DNA of 7,420 nucleotides. Origin: Prevotellaceae bacterium. GTDB taxonomy: Bacteria > Bacteroidota > Bacteroidia > Bacteroidales > UBA932. Each line of letters begins with the position of its first letter. Within the stretch, counting starts at the first letter, position 1. The position numbers and the translations under genes were made by a program. The DNA is taken from positions 1 through 7,420 of the forward strand of contig JAITQP010000184.1 in NCBI GenBank assembly GCA_031288885.1, written 5' to 3'. Shown piece by piece: positions 1 to 5,137 of the stretch. The notes beneath the pieces were generated by a model. The model was not told the DNA's origin. It was given only the letters and a program-made list of their open reading frames with translations, and did not search any database.

Positions 1-116
1 AAAAAACGAATATTCAAAATGCGAAAAAAGTACGCTCTGAGCAGGGGCTATTGCTCCACTGCTTTGGTAAAATCGCTGTCGCCCTGATGGCTTTGGTTTT
101 CAACTATTGATTCGCA
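1..116. other. Non-coding left edge with a small hairpin and a direct repeat
   Basis: No credible gene is visible. Positions 40-63 form an imperfect inverted repeat: AGCAGGGG and CTCCACTGCT-side arms pair over 8 positions with one mismatch around an 8-nt loop. The octamer GCTTTGGT occurs twice, at 61-68 and 90-97. On the minus strand, positions 98-48 read NQSHQGDSDFTKAVEQ followed by a stop. That frame is open for only about 23 codons and has no start codon, so I do not call a gene. The stretch could be the end of a dispersed repeat, a small RNA, or spacer of a gene lying off the left edge. I cannot choose between these. Confidence 0.35.
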
Positions 117-157
117 TTATTAGTTATTAGTTATTAGTTATTAACTTTTAGTTCTTA
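116..157. repeat. 7-bp tandem array, unit GTTATTA
   Basis: The units are ATTATTA, three exact GTTATTA copies (123-143), then the diverged units ACTTTTA and GTTCTTA in the same 7-bp phase. The repeat contains TAG on the plus strand (within TTATTAG) and TAA on the minus strand, so with a 7-bp period both strands acquire stops in every frame. It lies about 90 bp beyond the end of the GH28 gene and may belong to a gene off the left edge. Confidence 0.8.
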
Positions 158-209
158 TATTAAGTCCAATAAAAATTTACATTAACAACGAAACGCAAGG
201 CCGAAGGCG

Positions 210-244
210 TTCATACCTCATACTTCATACCTCATACTTAACTC
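210..244 (-). repeat. 7-bp tandem array, GTATGAG/GTATGAA, after the GH28 stop
   Basis: Read on the minus strand, the array begins directly after the GH28 stop codon: GAGTTAA, GTATGAG, GTATGAA, GTATGAG, GTATGAA. Every unit carries TAA or TGA on the GH28 sense strand. The same GTATGAG unit follows the M3 peptidase gene at 4376-4396, again on that gene's sense strand. I see no U-tract hairpin here, so this is a repeat call and not a terminator call. Confidence 0.8.
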
Positions 245-1639
245 TTACTTCTCAACCGCCTCTCCGTTAATACGCAGGTTATTGTACTTCACGTTGCGCG
301 CGCCGGATATGGAGTTACCTTTCTCCACGCCGTTAAAGGTGCTGTTGGAGACCGTCACATCGTACACGTTCTCCATGTTCTCCAAGCCGGTAATCAGCAC
401 GCCGTAGCGGCTTTTTCCGGAGGTAACGTTTTCGAGGTGGACGTTGTGCACCACCGGCGGGAAGTCGCGCCGGCAGAGCTCGCGGGGCTCGTAGAGCAGG
501 TTTATCTTCAGCACGGCCTCCCTACACTGCCCAACCTTTACGTTGCGGACAAACACATTTTCGACAACGCCGCCGCGACAGGTGCTGGTTTTGATGCGAA
601 TTACCCTGTCGAGCTCGGGGCTGTCCATTTCGCAGTCCTCCACGTAGAGGTTTCGGTAGCCGCCGGAGATTTCGCTGCCTATCACCACGCCGCCGTGCCC
701 GTCCTTCATCTGGCAGCGGCGCACGATAATATTTTCGCTGGGCTTGCTCCAGCGGCGTCCGTCGTTGTTGCGCCCCGACTTGATGGCGATGCAGTCGTCG
801 CCGGTGTCGAACGTGCAGCCCTCAATGAGCACGTTGCTGCACGATTCGGGGTCGCAGCCGTCGCTGTTGGGGCCGTGGCTCGACACGCTGACGTTGCGCA
901 CCGTCAGCTGGTCGCAGAGCAGGGGGTGGATGACCCAAAACGGCGAGCTGATGAGCGTCACGTCCTCTATCAGCACGCGGGTGCAGGCGTACAGGTTGAT
1001 GAGCTGCGGGCGCAGGCCGTCCTCCTCGGTCATGATGCGCTCCTCGACGGGCGTTTGGTTTTGCTCAAAAACGAGCAGCTTGGGACGTCCGGTGCGCTGC
1101 GAAATTTGCCCCTCCCTGTAGCCGTAGCGCGCCGCGCCGCACTTTGCCCACCAGTCGCTGCTCGACGCGCTGCCGTCAATCGTCCCCCTGCCGGTGATGG
1201 CGATATTCTCCGCCTCGCGGGCGTAGATGAGCGGATGCGCGTTGTAGCAGTCTATGCCCTCCCAGCGCGTCAGCACCGCCGGAAAGTAGTACTTGGCCTC
1301 GGTGGTGAACTTCAGCACGGCGTTTTCCTCTACGCGGAGGTTAACGTTGCTTTTGAGGGTGATGGGCGCCGTGTAGAACACGCCTGCGGGCACCGTCACC
1401 GTTCCGCCGCCGGCGGCGGAGCAGGCGGTGATGGCGGCGTTGATGGCCTCGTGGTTGAGCCGCGCGGGGTCGTTGGCAACGGCCCCAAAGTCCGTTATGG
1501 GGTACTGCTGCGCCTTGAACGTTGGCAGGGCAATACTTTTTTCGAGCGCTGCGGCTTGCCGCCACGCCTCCTCCATGGTTTGGGCGTAGGCGCTTCCCGC
1601 CAGCAGCAGAAAGCTTGCGCAAAGGGTAGCTGTTTTCAT
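245..1639 (-). CDS. Secreted glycoside hydrolase family 28 (polygalacturonase-like)
   Basis: GH28 enzymes hydrolyse galacturonide linkages in pectin (polygalacturonan, rhamnogalacturonan or xylogalacturonan) by inversion, using a right-handed beta-helix. I start the protein at the ATG at 1639 (464 aa) because it opens with a signal peptide: MK, a hydrophobic core, then AYA|Q with cleavage after about residue 19. The longer open frame to 1726 would read through the promoter. The family motif TDFGA is at residues 49-53. All four GH28 signatures are present in order: NSDG (258-261), GDD (280-282), GHGG (314-317) and RIK (348-350), supplying the three catalytic aspartates, the histidine and the substrate-binding Arg-Lys. 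NSDG replaces the common NTDG conservatively. The product should be periplasmic or exported. No SusC/SusD or other pectinolytic gene is beside it, so the exact linkage cleaved cannot be inferred. An ATG at 1645 is an alternative start. Confidence 0.93.
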   Translation of the reverse strand: MKTATLCASFLLLAGSAYAQTMEEAWRQAAALEKSIALPTFKAQQYPITDFGAVANDPARLNHEAINAAITACSAAGGGTVTVPAGVFYTAPITLKSNVNLRVEENAVLKFTTEAKYYFPAVLTRWEGIDCYNAHPLIYAREAENIAITGRGTIDGSASSSDWWAKCGAARYGYREGQISQRTGRPKLLVFEQNQTPVEERIMTEEDGLRPQLINLYACTRVLIEDVTLISSPFWVIHPLLCDQLTVRNVSVSSHGPNSDGCDPESCSNVLIEGCTFDTGDDCIAIKSGRNNDGRRWSKPSENIIVRRCQMKDGHGGVVIGSEISGGYRNLYVEDCEMDSPELDRVIRIKTSTCRGGVVENVFVRNVKVGQCREAVLKINLLYEPRELCRRDFPPVVHNVHLENVTSGKSRYGVLITGLENMENVYDVTVSNSTFNGVEKGNSISGARNVKYNNLRINGEAVEK

Positions 1640-1684
1640 GTGCATAATTTTGTTTTTGGGGTTATTGGGAGAAAATGAATTGTG

Positions 1685-1692
1685 CAAATATA
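1685..1692 (-). promoter_or_regulatory. Bacteroidetes -7 box for the GH28 gene
   Basis: The minus strand reads TATATTTG, a full match to the Bacteroidetes -7 consensus TAnnTTTG. It lies 45 nt before the GH28 ATG, which would give a leader of about 38 nt. No TTG or TTTG occurs 19-21 bp upstream. That position is taken by the palindrome at 1708-1725, which suggests dependence on an activator or control by a repressor. Confidence 0.6.
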
Positions 1693-1707
1693 GCATATAT
1701 TTTGATA

Positions 1708-1725
1708 TGCGTGTACGTACACGCA
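1708..1725. promoter_or_regulatory. 18-bp perfect palindrome, candidate operator of GH28
   Basis: TGCGTGTACGTACACGCA is perfectly self-complementary. It sits 15-32 bp upstream of the GH28 -7 box, where the -33 element would be expected. Next to it, GCATAT (1693-1698) and ATATGC (1705-1710) form a second short inverted repeat that overlaps its edge. The placement suggests a dimeric regulator binding site. The regulator is not in the window and its identity is unknown. Confidence 0.45.
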
Positions 1726-1749
1726 AAAAAGGTTTTGTAGATTATGTTG

Positions 1750-1780
1750 AAAAAAATAGGGGCGGATTTCAAATCCGCCC
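1750..1780 (-). terminator. Terminator-like hairpin reading minus, upstream of the GH28 promoter
   Basis: Arms GGGCGGATTT (1760-1769) and AAATCCGCCC (1771-1780) are perfect complements around a single C. In practice the innermost A/T pairs open to form the loop. On the minus strand the stem is followed by CTATTTTTTTC, giving a T7 run typical of intrinsic terminators; on the plus strand there is only TTTG. No minus-strand gene lies just upstream, so it would shield the GH28 promoter from read-through out of the repeat block. Alternatively it is one copy of a dispersed palindromic repeat. Confidence 0.5.
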
Positions 1781-1803
1781 TTTGTGCATACCACCCGCGC
1801 TCG

Positions 1804-2029
1804 CCTCTGCCCGTCATTCCGACCGGAGCGCGCGAGGAACGAGCGCGCGTAGCGGAGGAACCTCCCCGCAAACAGCCGTCCCCGCACGCTTCGCGCCATT
1901 GCGAGCATAGCGAAGCAATCCAGCGACGCACGCTTTGCGTTGCTCGGAATGACGCGAAGCGTGCACACGGGACGGCGGTTTGCGAGGAGATTGGCTACGC
2001 CGAACTCCGGTTCGCTCGGAATGACGGGC
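1804..2029. repeat. Composite REP-like palindromic repeat block 1
   Basis: The block is a long imperfect palindrome. The outer arms are an exact 14-bp inverted repeat, GCCCGTCATTCCGA at 1809-1822 and its complement at 2016-2029. Inner arms of about 40 bp at 1861-1900 and 1948-1989 pair with few mismatches and small indels; both contain CGCAAAC, CCGTCCC and GCACGCTTCGCG. The central part (1896-1926) is a unit of the type ATTGC-GAGCATAGCGAA-GCAATCCAG. Several open frames cross the block in all directions, but none has a start context or a recognisable protein, so I treat it as non-coding. Downstream lie a G9 run (2035-2043) and a further copy of GACGCGAAGCGTGC (2048-2061, also at 1951-1964). 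Confidence 0.8.
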
Positions 2030-2176
2030 GGCAAGGGGGGGGGAAAGGACGCGAAGCGTGCCGGTAGCATAACACAAAATCGCTATTTGAAAAAATCTAT
2101 CGTACTTAATGTAATGTGTGTTTAGCTATGGGGTGGGAATATTCTCAGTCATTAGCTTTTAATTAACCTCACACGC

Positions 2177-2207
2177 TTGTAAAGCTTGGATTTTTCCCGT
2201 AAGTTTG
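2177..2207 (+). promoter_or_regulatory. Bacteroidetes promoter for the M3 peptidase gene
   Basis: TTG at 2177-2179, then exactly 20 bp, then TAAGTTTG at 2200-2207. This matches the Bacteroidetes -33/-7 consensus (TTTG, 19-21 bp, TAnnTTTG). Transcription would start near 2214, leaving an A-rich leader of about 44 nt before the ATG at 2258. There is no Shine-Dalgarno sequence, as is usual in this phylum. Confidence 0.7.
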
Positions 2208-2257
2208 CCCCCAAATTCTTCACTATTTCTAACCAACTAAATTATGTAAACTAAAAA

Positions 2258-4342
2258 ATGAAAAGAATCATGCTCATTTCCGCTGCTGCGCTGCTATCGG
2301 GCTGCGAAGCGACAAACAACCCTCTGCTGGAGAAGTTCAGCACGCCTTTTGAGGCAACCCCCTTTGACAAAATAAAAACCGAGCACTACCTGCCCGCTTT
2401 CGAGTACGGCATGGAGGAGGGGCGCAGGGAGATTAGCGCCATTGCCGGCAACGCCGACGCACCTACCTTTGAGAACACCATTGCTGCGCTGGACTACAGC
2501 GGCGCGTCGCTTGCGCGCACCGACGGCGTCTTCTTTAACCTCAACGAGGCCGAAACCAGCCCCGAAATGCAGCGCATTGCGCTCGAGGTAACCCCGCTGC
2601 TGACGGAGTACAGCAACGACATTACCCTGAACGGGCAGCTGTTTGCCCGCGTAAAAGCCGTTCACGACAGCGCCGACCGCAGCCTCCTCTCCCCCGAGCA
2701 GGTGACGCTGCTCGAAAAAACCTACCGGTGGTTTGTGCGCAGCGGCGCCGGACTTAGCGAGGCCGACAAGGAGAAGTACCGCGAGCTCTCGTCGAGGCTG
2801 TCCACCCTGAAGCTCAGCTTCAAGCAGCACATGCTGAACGAAACCAACGCGTACGTGCTCGCCATCACCGACTCGTCCGACCTGAAAGGGCTACCGGCGT
2901 TTGCCGTGGAGCAGGCAAGGGAAACCGCCAAAGGCAAGGGCTTAGACGGCTGGGCGTTCACCCTGCACCAGCCCAGCTACGCGCCGTTTATGAAGTACGC
3001 CGAAAACCGCGACCTGCGCAAACAGCTCTACACTGCGCAAAACGTAAAGGGTAATCAGGGCAACGAAAACGACAACAACGAAATCATCCGCGAAATTGTG
3101 AACATACGCCTGCAAATGGCGCAGCTGCTGGGCTACAAAACCTACGCCGACTACGCCCTCGAGGAGCGAATGGCGCAAAACACCGCCAACGTGAACAGCC
3201 TGCTCGGCGCGCTGCTCGACGCCTCAAAGCCCTTTGCGCAAAGGGAAGTCGCCGAAGTGCAGGCCTGCGCCGAGCGGCACGGGGCAAGCTTTAAGCTGCA
3301 ACCCTACGATTGGTCATTTTACTCCGAAAAGCTGCGCGCGGAAAAGTACAGCCTCGACGACGAGGCGCTGCGCCCCTACTACAAGCTGGACAACGTGCTC
3401 AAGGGCGTTTTTGGCTTAGCCGAAAGGCTCTACGGGGTAACCTTCAAGGAGAGTAAGGAAATCCCCGTGTATCACCCCGACGTAAGAGCTTACGAGGTGT
3501 ACGACAAAAGCGGCGCGTTCCTTGCGCTCTACTACGCCGACCTGCACCCGCGCGAGGGCAAGCGCAGCGGCGCATGGATGAACGAAATACGCGGCCAGCA
3601 CAGGCAGGGCGAGCGCGCCCAGCGTCCCCACATCATCAACGTGTGCAACCTCACCAAGCCCACCGACAGCAAGCCCGCGCTGCTCACCTTTTCCGAGGCA
3701 AGCACCATACTTCACGAGTTTGGGCACGCGCTGCACGGCATGCTGTCCGACTGCACCTACCCAAGCCTGTCGGGCACAAGCGTATATCGCGACTTTGTGG
3801 AGCTGCCCTCGCAGCTAATGGAGAATTGGGGCAAGGAAAAAGAGTTTCTCGACATGTTTGCCGAGCACTACGAAACGGGCGAAAAAATTCCGGCTGAGCT
3901 GATAGAAAAAATCATTGCCAGCCAAAACTACCTTGCGGGGTACGCCTCGCTGCGCCAGCTCTCGTTCGGCATGCTCGACATAGCTTACCACACCCTCAGC
4001 AGCGACCTTACGGGCAGCGTTGCCGATTTTGAGCAGGCGGCGATAGCCAAAACCCAGCTGCTGCCAACCGTAGAGGGCGCCTCCATCAGCACCTCCCTTG
4101 GGCATATCTTCTCCGGCGGATACGCGGCGGGATACTACAGCTACAAGTGGTCGGAGGTGCTCGACGCCGACGCGTTCTCCGTATTTCAGAAAAACGGCAT
4201 ATTCGACCCAGCTACGGCAAACTCTTTCCTCACCAACATTCTCACCAAAGGCGGCAGCGAGCACCCCCTCGTGCTCTACAAGCGCTTCCGCGGACAGGAG
4301 CCAACCATCGACGCGCTGCTCCGGAGAGAAGGGTTTAGGTGA
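2258..4342 (+). CDS. dcp: M3 family peptidyl-dipeptidase (Dcp type), lipoprotein
   Basis: This zinc metallopeptidase should remove dipeptides from the C-terminus of oligopeptides. The 694 residues match the roughly 680 of E. coli Dcp plus an export signal. The N-terminus is a lipoprotein signal (MKR, hydrophobic stretch, LSGC with the lipidated Cys at 16), so the enzyme is membrane-anchored in the envelope; E. coli Dcp has no such lipobox. The zinc site HEFGH is at 486-490 (ligands H486 and H490, catalytic E487). The third ligand is E515 within RDFVELPSQ, 25 residues after the second His, the same spacing as in Dcp. The substrate-side motif GHIFSGGYAAGYYSYKW is at 615-631. Segments such as IPVYHPDVR and the N-terminal PAF-EYGM region also resemble Dcp more than oligopeptidase A. 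It is transcribed alone from the promoter at 2177-2207. It likely supplies dipeptides for uptake (inference). Confidence 0.94.
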   Translation: MKRIMLISAAALLSGCEATNNPLLEKFSTPFEATPFDKIKTEHYLPAFEYGMEEGRREISAIAGNADAPTFENTIAALDYSGASLARTDGVFFNLNEAETSPEMQRIALEVTPLLTEYSNDITLNGQLFARVKAVHDSADRSLLSPEQVTLLEKTYRWFVRSGAGLSEADKEKYRELSSRLSTLKLSFKQHMLNETNAYVLAITDSSDLKGLPAFAVEQARETAKGKGLDGWAFTLHQPSYAPFMKYAENRDLRKQLYTAQNVKGNQGNENDNNEIIREIVNIRLQMAQLLGYKTYADYALEERMAQNTANVNSLLGALLDASKPFAQREVAEVQACAERHGASFKLQPYDWSFYSEKLRAEKYSLDDEALRPYYKLDNVLKGVFGLAERLYGVTFKESKEIPVYHPDVRAYEVYDKSGAFLALYYADLHPREGKRSGAWMNEIRGQHRQGERAQRPHIINVCNLTKPTDSKPALLTFSEASTILHEFGHALHGMLSDCTYPSLSGTSVYRDFVELPSQLMENWGKEKEFLDMFAEHYETGEKIPAELIEKIIASQNYLAGYASLRQLSFGMLDIAYHTLSSDLTGSVADFEQAAIAKTQLLPTVEGASISTSLGHIFSGGYAAGYYSYKWSEVLDADAFSVFQKNGIFDPATANSFLTNILTKGGSEHPLVLYKRFRGQEPTIDALLRREGFR

Positions 4343-4396
4343 ATTAAGAATTAGGAATTAGGAATTAGGAATTAAGTATGAGGTATGAGGTATGAG
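4341..4396 (+). repeat. Eight consecutive 7-bp units overlapping the M3 peptidase stop
   Basis: Eight heptads run without a break: GAATTAA, GAATTAG three times, GAATTAA, then GTATGAG three times. The peptidase stop TGA (4340-4342) overlaps the first unit. Every unit contains TAA, TAG or TGA on the sense strand. GAATTAG also gives TAA on the other strand; GTATGAG does not. A short hairpin CGTTG-TTG-CAACG follows at 4397-4409, without a T-run. Confidence 0.85.
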
Positions 4397-4417
4397 CGTT
4401 GTTGCAACGATGTATGC

Positions 4418-4608
4418 CCTCTGCCGTCATTCCGAGCGTAGCGAGGAATCTCCTCGCAGACTACCGCCTCGTTGCACGCCTCGCGTCATTGCGAGCGAAG
4501 CGAAGCAACCGGAGCGAGGCGGAGTTCGGCGTAGCCAATCCAGAATACCTCATTGAGTTTTTCTGCACGCTGGATTGCTTCGCTTCGCTCGCAATGACGC
4601 AAAGCGTG
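4418..4608. repeat. Composite REP-like palindromic repeat block 2
   Basis: It opens with CCTCTGCCGTCATTCCGA, as block 1 does at 1804-1822. Unit A is ATTCC (4429-4433), GAGCGTAGCGA, GGAAT (4445-4449). Unit B begins ATTGC at 4488. A perfect 26-bp inverted repeat at 4483-4508 and 4575-4600 extends outward with 11 of 13 further matches to 4608. The arms are 66 bp apart. The left copy of unit B is interrupted after GCAA by about 30 bp (4509-4538) that the right copy lacks. The block ends about 40 bp before the DUF456 start codon. Confidence 0.85.
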
Positions 4609-4610
4609 TA

Positions 4611-4641
4611 TTGCGCTTCGCAATCCGAAATCTTAAATTTC
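4611..4641 (+). promoter_or_regulatory. Possible weak promoter for the DUF456 gene
   Basis: TTG (4611-4613), 20 bp, then TAAATTTC (4634-4641), which differs from TAnnTTTG only in the last base. The ATG follows 10 nt after the box, so the transcript would be almost leaderless. The geometry fits the phylum, but the box is imperfect and the sequence is AT-rich, so a chance match is possible. Alternatively the gene depends on read-through from the peptidase. Confidence 0.25.
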
Positions 4642-4651
4642 GTAAAATTAT

Positions 4652-5131
4652 ATGGAAACCCCAATCCTCTTCATAGGGGCGCTGCTGCTGATAGTGGCAT
4701 TCTTGGGCTGCTTTGTGCCGGTGCTGCCGGGGCCAACTATCGCCTACGCCGCCATACTGGTGCGCCACTTTTTTTCGGAGAGTAGCGCCCCCTACTCTAC
4801 CACCCTGCTGGTGGTAATGGGCGTGGCAATGGCCGTCGTTTTTTTGCTGGACTACATCATCCCCGGCTGGATAACGCGCAGGGTTGGAGGCTCCAAGTAT
4901 GGGGCGCGCGGGGCGCTCATCGGTATGATAGCGGGAATTATTTTCACGCCCATAGGTATGCTGGTTGGCATGTTTTTGGGTGCGCTCATCGGCGAGCTGC
5001 TGCACGACAGCGATAGCTTTGGGCGAGCCTTCCGCATAGCGTGCTGGTCGTTCGTTGGGTTTTTGCTGACCGTTGGCGTCAAGTGCATCTACTGCATAGC
5101 CGCAACGTGGAAGTTTTTTAGTAACGGTTAA
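4652..5131 (+). CDS. DUF456 family integral membrane protein
   Basis: The 159-residue protein is almost entirely hydrophobic and has the DUF456 layout; the family's function is unknown. Predicted membrane segments are about 4-21, 27-40, 50-69, a Gly-rich stretch 88-118 that may form a helical pair, and 128-151. Recognisable family features are FVPVLPGPTIAYAAIL (21-36), and GGSKYGARGALIGMIAG (79-95) followed by GxxxG-like packing and GALIGELL (110-117). The start is the ATG at 4652, immediately before the first membrane segment, without a Shine-Dalgarno sequence. The stop is doubled in frame (TAA TGA). The gene converges with rarA, leaving 6 bp between the two stop codons. Its 5' flank is REP-like repeat, so nothing in the neighbourhood suggests a partner. 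Confidence 0.85.
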   Translation: METPILFIGALLLIVAFLGCFVPVLPGPTIAYAAILVRHFFSESSAPYSTTLLVVMGVAMAVVFLLDYIIPGWITRRVGGSKYGARGALIGMIAGIIFTPIGMLVGMFLGALIGELLHDSDSFGRAFRIACWSFVGFLLTVGVKCIYCIAATWKFFSNG

Positions 5132-5137
5132 TGATTC

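Noticed and set aside
192..211. Possible GH28 terminator hairpin (AACGC/GCGTT)
   Set aside because: Only a 5-bp stem with a 10-nt loop and no clear T-run directly after it; too weak to call.
437..1678. Long plus-strand open frame (413 codons) antisense to GH28
   Set aside because: It mirrors the GC-rich GH28 coding sequence, shows no domain or signal, and is Ala/Val/Arg-rich as expected for a shadow frame. The minus-strand frame has every GH28 catalytic motif.
1640..1726. Upstream extension of GH28 to the ATG at 1726
   Set aside because: It would place the signal peptide 30 residues inside the protein and translate across the -7 box and palindrome.
1804..2029. Insertion sequence
   Set aside because: The terminal inverted repeats enclose only palindromic repeat; no transposase gene or evident target duplication.
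1636..2125. Several overlapping open frames on both strands across the REP-like block
   Set aside because: They arise from GC-rich palindromes without stops, have Arg/Ala-rich low-complexity translations, lack start contexts, and are open on both strands alike.
4341..4396. CRISPR-like array
   Set aside because: Units are 7 bp with no spacers and no cas genes nearby.
4399..4785. Plus-strand open frame of 128 codons spanning block 2 and the DUF456 start
   Set aside because: Most of it translates the REP-like repeat and the rest overlaps DUF456 out of frame; no coherent protein.
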